The notes under the pieces are model-generated. The model was given only the letters and a program-made list of their open reading frames with translations, was not told the origin of the DNA and did not search any database. Made by a program: the position numbers and the translations under genes. 56,539 bases of DNA, taken from assembly GCF_022952855.1 (NCBI RefSeq), contig NZ_JALJDX010000194.1, positions 1 through 56,539 of the forward strand, read 5' to 3'. This document shows, piece after piece, positions 15,775-24,560 of the stretch (position 1 is the stretch's first letter; each line of letters starts with the position of its first letter). Source of the DNA: Pseudomonas sp. RGM2987 (GTDB taxonomy: Bacteria; Pseudomonadota; Gammaproteobacteria; Pseudomonadales; Pseudomonadaceae).

Positions 15775-16869
15775 CTAAGGCTTATGCGCCCGCGACAGAA
15801 ACTCGTGGGATTGCATTTCCAGCAACCGGCTCAGGGTCCGCTGGAATTCGAACGTCAGGCGACCGCCGGTGTAGAGGTCCTTGAGTTCGACTTCGGCCGA
15901 GATGATCAGCTTCACGTTACGGTCGTAGAATTCGTCGACCATGTTGATGAAGCGCCGGGCGATGTCGTCGGTGGTGACGCTCATCTGCTCGACGCCACTG
16001 AGTAGCACGGCATGGAAGATCTTGCCCAGTTCGATGTAGTCGTTCTGGCTGCGCGGGCCGTCGCACAGTTCGCGGAAGTCGAACCAGGCCACGTCGTCGC
16101 AAGTACGGATCGCGCGGATTTCACGGTTCTCGATGATCAGCACGTCGTTTTCCACGGCCTGGGTGCACTCCGGCGTCAGGGCGCGGAAGCTCTTGCGCAG
16201 GCTCTCTTCGGCGGCGGCATCCAGGGGAAAGTGGAACAGCTCCGCTTGCTCGAGGTGACGCAGGCGATAGTCGACGCCGCTGTCGACGTTGACGATATCG
16301 GTGTGCTGCTTGATCAGCGCGATGGCCGGCAGGAAGCGCGCGCGTTGCAGGCCGTCCTTGTACAAGCCGTCCGGGACGATGTTCGAGGTGGCGACCAGGG
16401 TCACGCCGTTCTTGAACAGCTCTTCCATCAAGGTGCCGAGGATCATCGCGTCGGTGATGTCGGACACGAAGAACTCATCGAAGCAGATGACCCGGGTCTC
16501 GCTGGCGAAACGCTTGGCGATGATGGTCAGCGGGTTCTTCTCGCCACCCAGGGTCTTCATTTCCTCGTGCACGCGTTTCATGAAACGGTGGAAGTGCGTC
16601 CGGGTCTTTTCCTTGAACGGCAGCGCCTCGAAGAAGGTGTCCACCAGATAGGTCTTGCCACGGCCCACGCCGCCCCAGAAATACAGGCCCTTGACCGGCG
16701 CCTGGTCTTTCTTGCCGAACAGTTTGCCCAACAGCCCCGGCTTGTTGTTCGACGCGGCGATCAGGTCGTCGTACAGGCGCTGCAAATGGCGCACGGCCGT
16801 TTCCTGGGCTGCGTCGTGGAAGAACTCCGGGCGTTTCAGATCAGCTTGATATCGTTCTAGGGGCGTCAT
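15775..16869 (-). CDS. zapE: Cell division protein ZapE (AFG1-like ATPase)
   Basis: A 364-residue P-loop ATPase that in E. coli joins the constricting Z-ring and destabilises FtsZ bundles. Walker A is GGVGRGKTYLVD near residue 70, Walker B is VICFDEFFVSD, and SNIVPDGLYKDGLQRARFLPAI is characteristic. I chose the ATG at 16869 (MTPLERYQADLKRPEFFHDA), matching Pseudomonas homologues as I recall them; a TTG four codons upstream is less likely. It lies next to trpS, as in P. aeruginosa. Confidence 0.93.
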   Translation of the reverse strand: MTPLERYQADLKRPEFFHDAAQETAVRHLQRLYDDLIAASNNKPGLLGKLFGKKDQAPVKGLYFWGGVGRGKTYLVDTFFEALPFKEKTRTHFHRFMKRVHEEMKTLGGEKNPLTIIAKRFASETRVICFDEFFVSDITDAMILGTLMEELFKNGVTLVATSNIVPDGLYKDGLQRARFLPAIALIKQHTDIVNVDSGVDYRLRHLEQAELFHFPLDAAAEESLRKSFRALTPECTQAVENDVLIIENREIRAIRTCDDVAWFDFRELCDGPRSQNDYIELGKIFHAVLLSGVEQMSVTTDDIARRFINMVDEFYDRNVKLIISAEVELKDLYTGGRLTFEFQRTLSRLLEMQSHEFLSRAHKP

Positions 16870-16929
16870 ATTCGTTAGCAAGGCAACAAAAACGGGCCGA
16901 CACTGTAGCGACGGCCCAGAGGAATGGCA

Positions 16930-16951
16930 ATCGGCCCATAGGCGGGCCGAT
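16930..16951. other. Hairpin in the trpS-zapE gap
   Basis: ATCGGCCC/GGGCCGAT 8-bp arms with a 6-nt loop, 20 nt after the trpS stop. There is no T-run on the minus strand. Confidence 0.45.
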
Positions 16952-16970
16952 GATCGGATGACGCGCTGGA

Positions 16971-18326
16971 TCAGTCCTGGGCGGGCGTCAGGGCAACGCG
17001 CAACGCATCGATGGCCGCGTCTCGGGCAGCGCTGTCGGCGAAGGTCGGGCTGTCCGCCACGCTTTCGCCATCGAGCCAGACGCTGAAACTCAGCGCCTCG
17101 CTGCGCACGTCCAATGGCTGGCCGGCTTGCAGTTGTTTGGTGACCTGGCCTGCGGTCTTGCCATCGGCAAAATTGCGCGACAGCAACAATTGCTCGCCAT
17201 CGGCGGCCAGCAGACGGAAACGGAAGCTACCATCGTCTTCGCGGAAGCTGACGAAGCGGGCCGCCTTGGCGGCTTTCTTTTTGGTGCTGGCGGCTACCTG
17301 AACCTGGCTGACGAACGAGCGCAGGCCAACGGCTTCGCGCAGTTCGTTGAGGAACGGCGTCGCCACGGCCCGGGCTTTTTTCGCGCCCAGTTGCAAGAGG
17401 TCTTCCAGGTCCGCCGGACGCTCGATGAGCTGGTGATAACGCTCGCGTGATTCACCCAGCTCGTTGTCGAGCAACTGGAACAGGCGGTTCTTGGCCTCGC
17501 CCCAACCCAGGCCCTGCAGCAATTCGCTGCGGAACTCGGCGGACTGCGCCGGGGTGGCGAAGGCCTGGAACAGCGTGAACAGGTGCGAATTGTCCGGATC
17601 CTTGGCTTCGCCCGGCGCACGGGAGTCGGTGACGATGCGCGAGATCGCGTCCTTCATGTCCTTGGCGCTGCTGAACAACGGGATGGTGTTGTCGTAGCTC
17701 TTGGACATCTTGCGACCATCGAGGCCCGGCAACGTGGCGACGCTTTCTTCGATCAGCGCCTCGGGCATGGTGAAGAACTCCTTGCCCTGGCCGAACAGGT
17801 GGTTGAAGCGCTGGCCGATGTCGCGGGCCATTTCCACGTGCTGGATCTGGTCGCGGCCGACCGGCACCTTGTGGGCGTTGAACATCAGGATGTCGGCGGC
17901 CATCAACACCGGGTAGCTGTACAGGCCCATGGTGATGCCGGCGTCCGGGTCTTCGCCGGTCTCGACGTTCTTGTCCACCGAGGCCTTGTAGGCGTGGGCG
18001 CGGTTGAGCAGGCCCTTGGCGGCGACGCAGGTCAGCAGCCAGGTCAGCTCGGGGATCTCGGGAATGTCGGATTGGCGATAGAACGTCACGCGGTCCACGT
18101 CCAGGCCACCGGCCAGCCAGGTGGCAGCGATTTCCAAGCGCGAACGCTGGATGCGCAGCGGGTCATCGCATTTGATCAGGGCGTGGTAATCGGCCAGGAA
18201 GTAGAACGAATCGGCGTTGCTGTCGCGGCTGGCGACGATCGCCGGACGGATGGCGCCGGCGTAGTTGCCCAGGTGCGGGGTGCCGGTGGTGGTGATGCCG
18301 GTCAGGATACGGGTACGAGTCGTCAT
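16971..18326 (-). CDS. trpS: Tryptophanyl-tRNA synthetase with C-terminal extension
   Basis: A 451-residue class I synthetase charging tRNA-Trp. The HIGH-equivalent TGTPHLGN lies near residue 14-21 and KMSKS at 206-210. E. coli TrpS is 334 residues; this one carries about 100 extra C-terminal residues after a Lys/Ala linker (about 348-356). The extension (FVSFREDDGSFRFRLLAADG, then a TAGQVTKQL helix) resembles a YegP/DUF1508-type small beta domain. The longer form is, as far as I recall, usual in Pseudomonas. Start MTTRTRILTGITTTG is unambiguous. Confidence 0.95.
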   Translation of the reverse strand: MTTRTRILTGITTTGTPHLGNYAGAIRPAIVASRDSNADSFYFLADYHALIKCDDPLRIQRSRLEIAATWLAGGLDVDRVTFYRQSDIPEIPELTWLLTCVAAKGLLNRAHAYKASVDKNVETGEDPDAGITMGLYSYPVLMAADILMFNAHKVPVGRDQIQHVEMARDIGQRFNHLFGQGKEFFTMPEALIEESVATLPGLDGRKMSKSYDNTIPLFSSAKDMKDAISRIVTDSRAPGEAKDPDNSHLFTLFQAFATPAQSAEFRSELLQGLGWGEAKNRLFQLLDNELGESRERYHQLIERPADLEDLLQLGAKKARAVATPFLNELREAVGLRSFVSQVQVAASTKKKAAKAARFVSFREDDGSFRFRLLAADGEQLLLSRNFADGKTAGQVTKQLQAGQPLDVRSEALSFSVWLDGESVADSPTFADSAARDAAIDALRVALTPAQD

Positions 18327-18350
18327 GGGTTATCGCTTGTCAGACTGCTG

Positions 18351-18980
18351 TCAATTCGAGAGGCGCGGCAGGATCAGATCCTTGAGATCGGTCAGCTTGC
18401 CATGAAAAAAGTGTCCGCATTCTGCCACTTTCAGCAGCTCATGGGGGCGTTGGAGCGTGGCGGACCATTCGTAGACGAGCTTGGGGTCGACCACTTCGTC
18501 GTTTTCCGGCTGGATCACCGTCAACTCACCGCCCATTGGCAAGGGTGACTGCTCGTTCAGGCGCATCACCGCCGGGGCTACCATGAACAGCTGCTTGAGC
18601 GCCTGGCCTTGGGCTTCAAGGCGCCCACCAAGGCTGGCGGCGACGAACCCACCGAAGGAAAAACCGAACAGGGTCAGGGGCAATTGCGGGTATTTCTCCA
18701 GCAACCACGTGGCGGCGGCCTGGGCATCGTCCACTTCGCCGCTGCCCATGTCATGGCTGCCGGCACTGGCACCCACGCCCCGATAATTGAAACGCAACGT
18801 AACCAGGCCGGCATCGCGGGCGGTGCGTTGCAGGGTCGAGACCACTTTGTTGAGCATGGTCCCACCCTGTACCGGGTTGGGGTGGCAGATCAGCGCCAGG
18901 CCACGAGGGGCCTCGCTGTCCAGGTACAAGGCTTCCAGTTGGCCGACCGGGCCATCGATGACTACAGGGGTTTCGCGCAT
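18351..18980 (-). CDS. Small alpha/beta hydrolase (COG2945-like)
   Basis: A 209-residue cytosolic hydrolase. Visible: LALICHPNPVQGGTMLNKVV (oxyanion strand), LRFNYRGVGASAG, the nucleophile elbow GFSFGG (Ser catalytic), an acidic VIQPENDEVVDP and CGHFFHGKL with the catalytic His. Substrate unknown. The frame is open upstream to 19136, but homology starts at the ATG at 18980 (MRETPVVIDGPVGQLE), 24 nt from the trpS start side. Divergent from zapG, sharing a 147-nt intergenic region. Confidence 0.82.
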   Translation of the reverse strand: MRETPVVIDGPVGQLEALYLDSEAPRGLALICHPNPVQGGTMLNKVVSTLQRTARDAGLVTLRFNYRGVGASAGSHDMGSGEVDDAQAAATWLLEKYPQLPLTLFGFSFGGFVAASLGGRLEAQGQALKQLFMVAPAVMRLNEQSPLPMGGELTVIQPENDEVVDPKLVYEWSATLQRPHELLKVAECGHFFHGKLTDLKDLILPRLSN

Positions 18981-19127
18981 AAGCAAGGGGTGAACTCCGT
19001 GACCCCGAATAGGGTCGACTCGTCTAGCTAAAAGTCTGTGCCTGGCATGATTGCGATGTTCTTCGCGGTATACAGCGCAGGTCCGAGCCGTTAACGTAAA
19101 GCAAAGCCGTTTATAGAGGAAGGACTC

Positions 19128-19565
19128 GTGGAACACTCGCTCTTAGTTTGGTTGTTGCCGACTCTTGCCCTGGTCGCGGGTGTCGCCATTGGATTCCTGC
19201 TTGCCCGACTGCTGCCCAACGCGGTGCCTAACAGCACGCAACGCCAGCTGGACGACATTCAGGAACGTTTCGACAGTTATCAGAATGAAGTGGTCACCCA
19301 CTTCAACAGCACCGCGGCCCTGGTGAAAAAACTCACCCAGAGCTATCAGGATGTCCAGGATCATCTGTCCGAGGGCGCCAATCGCCTGGCCCTGGACGAG
19401 CAGACCCGCCAACGTCTGCTGGCCGCCCTGCACGCCGACGCAGGCCAGGCCCCACGGGAACGCCTGACCCCGCCAAAAGAGGTGCAGGAACCACCCCGGG
19501 ACTACGCGCCAAAGGCCCCTAATTCGCCCGGCATGCTTGATGAGCATTACGGTTTGAAAAAGTAA
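19128..19565 (+). CDS. zapG: ZapG/YhcB family (DUF1043) envelope protein
   Basis: A 145-residue inner-membrane protein: one N-terminal transmembrane helix (about 5-27, VWLLPTLALVAGVAIGFLLA), then a coiled coil (STQRQLDDIQERFDSYQNEVVTHFNSTAALVKKL; the FDSYQ..V..HF..TA.L pattern is diagnostic), and a disordered proline-rich tail. YhcB links cell-wall synthesis, lipopolysaccharide and division in E. coli. The start is GTG, supported by AGAGGAAGG 5 nt upstream. Followed by a very strong terminator. Confidence 0.9.
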   Translation: MEHSLLVWLLPTLALVAGVAIGFLLARLLPNAVPNSTQRQLDDIQERFDSYQNEVVTHFNSTAALVKKLTQSYQDVQDHLSEGANRLALDEQTRQRLLAALHADAGQAPRERLTPPKEVQEPPRDYAPKAPNSPGMLDEHYGLKK

Positions 19566-19581
19566 TTCCCGGCAACACCTG

Positions 19582-19620
19582 AAAAGCCCGCCTGATCACT
19601 GGATCAGGCGGGCTTTTTTT
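19582..19620 (+). terminator. Rho-independent terminator of zapG
   Basis: 16-bp perfect arms (19582-19597 and 19602-19617), 4-nt loop, then a run of seven T. Confidence 0.95.
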
Positions 19621-19654
19621 GTCCGCAGTTTCAGCCCTGTACACCCACCTTGAC

Positions 19655-19883
19655 CCTGTGGGAGCGGGCTTGCTCGCGAAGGCGTCGGCACATTCAGCAT
19701 CCAGGTGCCAGATATACCGCTTTCGCCAGCAAGCCCGCTCCCACAGTGGATTGGGGATGGACATCATTTTCGTGAACACCCAGGAACAATTGTGGGAGCG
19801 AGCTTGCTCGCGATGACGGCGGTACATCCGGCATCCATGCAAGCTGACCCACCACAATCGCGAGCAGGCTCGCTCCCACAGGG
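19655..19883. repeat. Four REP units forming two BIMEs
   Basis: REP cores at about 19655-19680, 19718-19746 (slightly diverged, TTCGCCAGCAAG), 19790-19815 and 19857-19883, alternating in orientation, between zapG and the convergent doeD. Confidence 0.85.
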
Positions 19884-19892
19884 AATTGGGCT

Positions 19893-21278
19893 CTAGCCCA
19901 ACACTTGCGCCGCCACCTGATCGACAGCCCCCTTGGTGATATCGACGATCAGGTCGGCGTCTTCGCGGGTCAGGATCAGGGGCGGGGCGAAGCCCAGGAT
20001 GTCGCCGTGGGGCATGGCGCGGGCGATCATGCCGCGTTCCAGGCAGGCGGCCGAGACCTTGGGGCCGACTTTCAGTGCCGGATCGAAAGCCGTGCGCCGC
20101 TCGCGATCGGCCATGAACTCCACCGCCGCCAGCATGCCATCCCCGCGCACTTCGCCCACCAGCGGATGGCCTTCGAGGGTTTCACGCAGCCGACGATTGA
20201 GGTATCCCCCGACGTCCTCGGCGTTGGCCGTGAGGTTTTCCCGTTCGAGAATGTCGAGATTGGCCAGTGCCGCCGCCGCGCAGATCGGGTGCCCCGAATA
20301 GGTCCAGCCATGCCCCATGGCGCCTTCGGCCTGGGAGGCTTTTTCGATCACGCTCCACACCTTTTCGCCGATGATCACCGCCGACAACGGCGCATAGGCA
20401 CTGGTCAGGCCCTTGGCGGTGGTGATCAGGTCCGGCTTCATGCCGTATCGCTGGCTGCCCATTTTCGAGCCCAGCCGACCAAAGGCGCAAACCACCTCAT
20501 CAGCGATCAAGAGCACGTCATATTTTTGCAACACGGCCTGGATTGCATCCCAGTAACCGGCTGGCGGAACGATGATGCCACCGGTGCCCATGAGCGGCTC
20601 GCCAATGAACGCCGCCACTGTATCCGGGCCTTCGGCGAGGATCATTTTCTCCAGCTCGTCGGCGCAGTACCGCACGAAAGACGCTTCATCCATGCCCGCC
20701 GGCGCCTTGCGATACCAATGCGGACAGACGGTGTGCTTGACCCCTTCGACGGGCAGGTCGAAATGCTGGTGAAAGGTCGCCAGCCCGGTCAGGCTGCCGG
20801 TCATGATGCCCGAGCCATGGTAACCCCGGTCGCGGGAGATGATTTTCTTCTTCTGTGGCCGGCCCAGCACGTTGTTGTAGTAACGCACCAGCTTGACCTG
20901 GGTTTCGTTGGCATCGGAGCCGGACAGGCCGTAATAGACCTTCTTCATCCCCGCCGGTGCCCAGTCCATGATGCGGCTGGACAGCTCGATGATCGCCTCG
21001 CTCGAGTGGCCGACGTAGGTGTGGTAGTAGGCCAGCTCCTTGGCCTGCTTGTAGATGGCGTCGGCCACCTCGGTGCGGCCATAGCCGATGTTCACGCAAT
21101 AAAGGCCGGCAAACGCATCGATAAAATCGCGGCCTTCATGATCGCGAATGCGGATGCCGGATGCGCTCTTGATGATCCGGCCCTTGAGCGCACCGCTGGC
21201 ATGATCGTGAGCGTGGGTCGAGGGGTGCATGAAATGCGCACGGTCTTGTTCGAACAGCGTATTCAATTCTTGGCTCAT
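19893..21278 (-). CDS. doeD: Class III aminotransferase, ectoine catabolism (DoeD type)
   Basis: A 461-residue PLP enzyme. By context it transaminates L-2,4-diaminobutyrate to aspartate semialdehyde, the penultimate step of ectoine degradation. Motifs: YYGLSGSDANETQVKLVR, GYHGSG, LIADEVVCAFGRLG (the Asp binding the PLP nitrogen), TTAKGLTSAYAP with the Schiff-base Lys, and GWTYSGHP. The ATG at 21278 overlaps the doeC stop by 4 nt (ATGA), so it is translationally coupled; the upstream extension of the frame is ignored. Alternative roles (omega-amino acid:pyruvate transaminase) cannot be excluded from sequence alone. Confidence 0.85.
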   Translation of the reverse strand: MSQELNTLFEQDRAHFMHPSTHAHDHASGALKGRIIKSASGIRIRDHEGRDFIDAFAGLYCVNIGYGRTEVADAIYKQAKELAYYHTYVGHSSEAIIELSSRIMDWAPAGMKKVYYGLSGSDANETQVKLVRYYNNVLGRPQKKKIISRDRGYHGSGIMTGSLTGLATFHQHFDLPVEGVKHTVCPHWYRKAPAGMDEASFVRYCADELEKMILAEGPDTVAAFIGEPLMGTGGIIVPPAGYWDAIQAVLQKYDVLLIADEVVCAFGRLGSKMGSQRYGMKPDLITTAKGLTSAYAPLSAVIIGEKVWSVIEKASQAEGAMGHGWTYSGHPICAAAALANLDILERENLTANAEDVGGYLNRRLRETLEGHPLVGEVRGDGMLAAVEFMADRERRTAFDPALKVGPKVSAACLERGMIARAMPHGDILGFAPPLILTREDADLIVDITKGAVDQVAAQVLG

Positions 21279-22762
21279 GCGGACTCTCCTGGGAACTGGC
21301 CTTGGTGGTGCAGGCAAAAGTATTTGGTTTCGACGAAGGGCTCGAAGCCCTCGCTGCCACCCTCGCGGCCGAGGCCCGAGGCTTTCATGCCACCGAAGGG
21401 GATCGGATGGCCGGTGAACTTGACGCCATTGACCGCGACCATGGCGTGGTCGAGGCGACGGATCAGTGGATAAATGACGTCCAGACGGTTGGAACAAATG
21501 TAGGCGGCCAGGCCGTATTCGGTGTCGTTGGCCAGTTCGATGGCTTCATCGAGGGTGTCGAACGGCATGACCCCGGCGATGGGCGCGAAGTTTTCTTCAC
21601 GGTAGATGCGCATCTGCGGGGTGACATCGGCCAGCACCGTCGGCTGGTAGAACAACCCGCCCAAGGCATGGGCCTCGCCGCCCACCAGCCGTTGCGCGCC
21701 GAGGGCCAGGGCGTCGGCCACGCGGTCGGCGGTGACATCGAATGCGCCCTGATGCATCAGTGGGCCGACGTCCACGTCCTGTTCCTGCTGATCCACCAGG
21801 GCCGGCCCGACCCGCAGGGCTCGCACCGCTTCGGCGAAGCGGCTGAGGAACGCCTGGTAGACCGGGCGCTGCACCAGGATCCGGTTGGCCGCGCAGCAAT
21901 CCTGACCCGACGTCTGGAATTTCGCCTGCACCGCGACTTTCACCGCCAGCGCCAGGTCGGCATCGGCGCAAACAATGAACGGCGCATTGCCGCCCAACTC
22001 CAGCGCGACTTTTTTCACATCATGGGCCGCCGCTTGCAGCACCAGCTTGCCGACCCGAGTCGAGCCGGTGAAGCTCACTGAGCGCACGCGGCGGTCCTTG
22101 ACCAGGGTTTCCATGGTCATCTGCGGCTCGCCCAGCACCACGTTGAACACCCCCGCGGGGAAGCCCGCTTCCTCGGCCAATTGCGCCAGGGCCAACGCCG
22201 AGTACGGCGTCTCATGGGCCGGCTTGACCACCACCGTGCAGCCCGCCGCCAATGCGGCGGCGGCCTTGCGGGTGATCATCGCCGAGGGGAAGTTCCAGGG
22301 GGTCAGCAGCGCGCAGACGCCGACCGGTTCCTTGACCGTGCCCAGATGGGCATTAGCGATGTGGCTGGGGATGTTCTGGCCATACAGGCGCCGAGCCTCC
22401 TCGGCGAACCAAGGAATGAAACTCGCGGCATAGGCGATTTCGCCACGGGATTCGGCCAGCGGCTTGCCCTGCTCCAGGCTGAGGATGCGCGCCAGGTCTT
22501 CGCGGTGTTCAAGCATCAACGCGGCCCAGCGCCGCAGGATGGCGCCGCGCTCGTCCAGGCTCCGTTCACGCCATGGCGCAAAGGCCCGATGGGCCGCTTC
22601 CACCGCCGCGACGATCTGCGGTTGATCGAGCATCGGCACATGGCCGATGACCGTCCGTGTGGCCGGGTTGTGGACGGCAATGCTCTGGCCGCTGTCGCTG
22701 TGGACCCAATGGCCGTCGATGTAGCAGAGCGCTTTGAACAACAGGGGATGCTGATAAGTCAT
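21275..22762 (-). CDS. doeC: Aldehyde dehydrogenase, ectoine catabolism (DoeC/Ssd type)
   Basis: A 495-residue NAD(P)-dependent dehydrogenase of the succinate-semialdehyde subgroup. It probably oxidises aspartate semialdehyde to aspartate, feeding ectoine carbon to the TCA cycle. Motifs: PWNFPSAMITRKAAAALAAGCTVVVKPA, FTGSTRVGK, LELGGNAPF with the general-base Glu, and GQDCCAANR with the catalytic Cys. It starts at MTYQHPLLFK (22762); the longer upstream frame has no support. Overlaps doeD by 4 nt and lies 130 nt downstream of doeX. Confidence 0.86.
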   Translation of the reverse strand: MTYQHPLLFKALCYIDGHWVHSDSGQSIAVHNPATRTVIGHVPMLDQPQIVAAVEAAHRAFAPWRERSLDERGAILRRWAALMLEHREDLARILSLEQGKPLAESRGEIAYAASFIPWFAEEARRLYGQNIPSHIANAHLGTVKEPVGVCALLTPWNFPSAMITRKAAAALAAGCTVVVKPAHETPYSALALAQLAEEAGFPAGVFNVVLGEPQMTMETLVKDRRVRSVSFTGSTRVGKLVLQAAAHDVKKVALELGGNAPFIVCADADLALAVKVAVQAKFQTSGQDCCAANRILVQRPVYQAFLSRFAEAVRALRVGPALVDQQEQDVDVGPLMHQGAFDVTADRVADALALGAQRLVGGEAHALGGLFYQPTVLADVTPQMRIYREENFAPIAGVMPFDTLDEAIELANDTEYGLAAYICSNRLDVIYPLIRRLDHAMVAVNGVKFTGHPIPFGGMKASGLGREGGSEGFEPFVETKYFCLHHQGQFPGESA

Positions 22763-22892
22763 GACGTTCACTCCAGACCGTGTGCGTGAAGCCATGCTAG
22801 GGCCGCGACGCCTGGATAATCGGGTGTTTGCGGGGGAACAAACCCTGGTTTTTTTCTGAATCACGGGCGGAAAAATGCGGTTTCTGCGGTGC

Positions 22893-23372
22893 TCAGTTTT
22901 CCTGTGTCAATTCCACCGGCAAGGTTGCGGCGGTCTTGATGGTCTTGGTCACGATGTAGGTGAAGTAGCGCTCGATGCCGAGGTCCTCGAGCAGCAGTTG
23001 GTCGATAAAACGCTGGTAGTGGTCGACGTCCGGCGCCTGGATCATCGCCAGGTAGTCCACCCCGCCGCCGGTGGCGTAGCAGAACGCGACTTGCGGCGCG
23101 ACGGTCATGCGCTGTTCGAAGCGGCGCATGTCCTGGGCGGTGTGCCGGGCCAGGGTGATTTCCACCAGCACTTGTTGGCGCTTGAACACCGCGCCCCAGT
23201 CGATCTGCGCCTGGTAACCGCTGATCAGCCCGGCCATTTCCAGCTTGCGGACCCGTTCCCAGGTCGGCGTCACCGAGAGGTTGATCGCCTCGGCCAGGCT
23301 CGACTTGGTGATCCGCCCGTCTTCGGCGAGGATCTGCAGGATCTTGAGGTCGTAGCGATCGAGTTTATGCAT
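22893..23372 (-). CDS. doeX: Lrp/AsnC-family regulator of ectoine catabolism (DoeX type)
   Basis: A 159-residue regulator. N-terminal winged helix-turn-helix (LDRYDLKILQILAEDGRITKSSLAEAINLSVTPTWERVRKLE, about 3-45) and C-terminal RAM/ligand domain (VDYLAMIQAPDVDHYQRFIDQLL). It lies within the eut/doe gene block, where an AsnC-type gene is nearly always found. DoeX from Halomonas binds the doe promoter. Likely ligand: an ectoine-derived amino acid, by inference. Separated from eutE by a BIME. Confidence 0.88.
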   Translation of the reverse strand: MHKLDRYDLKILQILAEDGRITKSSLAEAINLSVTPTWERVRKLEMAGLISGYQAQIDWGAVFKRQQVLVEITLARHTAQDMRRFEQRMTVAPQVAFCYATGGGVDYLAMIQAPDVDHYQRFIDQLLLEDLGIERYFTYIVTKTIKTAATLPVELTQEN

Positions 23373-23418
23373 GGGCCGAAGGCTCCGGGGTGGTTAAAGA
23401 AACTCAAGGCGTACATCA

Positions 23419-23519
23419 TTTGTGGCGAGGGGATTTATCCCCGATGGGTTGCGCAGCAACCCGGCTTTTTTCGGCGAGTGCTTCGCACTCGAACGGGGAT
23501 AAAACCCCTCGCCACAAAC
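23419..23519. repeat. BIME of the GTGGCGAGGGGATTTATCCCCG class
   Basis: Inverted copies at about 23419-23442 and 23494-23517, with an inner GAGTGCTTCGCACTC hairpin. It sits inside the catabolic block, between eutE and doeX; a third partial unit follows at about 23520-23536. Confidence 0.8.
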
Positions 23520-23555
23520 AAATCCCCTCACCACAGGGTTTGTGTTTCATCCGGC

Positions 23556-24557
23556 TCACGCCAACACATCGGCGATCACCGCCAACGTATCGCCACACTG
23601 CACCAGCCCCGGAAAGTGTCGCGCCGCGAGCAGGCCGCTGCGGGCGGCGCGGTATTGCACCGGGGCGACGCCGCTGCGGGTGGCGTCGTAGACGCGCGCG
23701 ACCACCTCGCCCAAGGTCACGTGCTCTCCCAGGTCGCGGCACATCTCCAACAAGCCGTCATGTTCGCTGGCAATGAAACAACTGGCGTCTGGCATGTCGA
23801 GCACCAGCGATGGCTGCAACTGGATGTCGCCACGCAGGATCCCGGCATGGATCAAAAGGTTGCGCACCCCGCGCTCAGCAATCGCCACGCTGCGGGCCGT
23901 CGATGAGCCGCCGCCGCCCAATTCGGTGGTGACGAACACCTTGCCCTGGGACTCGGCCGCCGTGTCGTACATCGCCCCGGCGTCCAGTTCCAGCATGCGC
24001 ATGCAGTACGGCGCATTGAACGCGAGCATCCCGGCCTCGCAACGGGCTTGCTGCTGTTTGTCCGGCAACACATGGCAGGCAGCGAAGGGCAGGAAGTCCA
24101 GGGTCCGGCCGCCGGAGTGGATGTCCAGGACGATATCGGCCAGCGGCAGCAGCGTGCGATTGAAGTAGTCGGCGATTTTCTCGGTGACGGTGCCATCCGG
24201 CCTGCCGGGAAAACTGCGATTGAGGTTGCCCTTGTCAATCGGCGAAGTCCGGCGCCCGGCATGGAACGCCGGGGTGTTCATGAACGGCACGATGATCACC
24301 CGCCCGCTCACCTCCTCGGCGGTGAGGCGCTGCGCCAGTTTGCTCAGGGCCACCGGGCCTTCGTATTCGTCGCCGTGATTGCCGCCGCTGAGCAGGGCTG
24401 TCGGGCCGCTGCCGCGCTGGATCACGGTGATGGGAATCATCACTGCGCCCCAGGCCGAGTCGTCCCGCGAATACGGCAGCTTGAGAAAGCCGTGCTGTAC
24501 ACCATCGCGGGCAAAGTCGACCGTCGCGCTGATGGGGTTGGCGGGCAAGTCACTCAT
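23556..24557 (-). CDS. eutE: N-alpha-acetyl-L-2,4-diaminobutyrate deacetylase (EutE/DoeB)
   Basis: A 333-residue zinc hydrolase of the succinylglutamate desuccinylase/aspartoacylase family. It removes the acetyl group from the product of ectoine hydrolase, giving diaminobutyrate. The zinc motif is GGNHGDEYEGP near residue 56; NRSFPGRPDGT and LDIHSGGRTLDFLP are further conserved segments. It follows eutD by 3 nt on the same strand. DoeA and DoeB act as a hydrolase-deacetylase pair in ectoine users. Confidence 0.92.
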   Translation of the reverse strand: MSDLPANPISATVDFARDGVQHGFLKLPYSRDDSAWGAVMIPITVIQRGSGPTALLSGGNHGDEYEGPVALSKLAQRLTAEEVSGRVIIVPFMNTPAFHAGRRTSPIDKGNLNRSFPGRPDGTVTEKIADYFNRTLLPLADIVLDIHSGGRTLDFLPFAACHVLPDKQQQARCEAGMLAFNAPYCMRMLELDAGAMYDTAAESQGKVFVTTELGGGGSSTARSVAIAERGVRNLLIHAGILRGDIQLQPSLVLDMPDASCFIASEHDGLLEMCRDLGEHVTLGEVVARVYDATRSGVAPVQYRAARSGLLAARHFPGLVQCGDTLAVIADVLA

Positions 24558-24560
24558 GGC

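Noticed and set aside
19905..21473. 522-codon open frame antisense to doeD
   Set aside because: Long antisense frames arise from GC-rich codon bias; the sense frame has all aminotransferase motifs.
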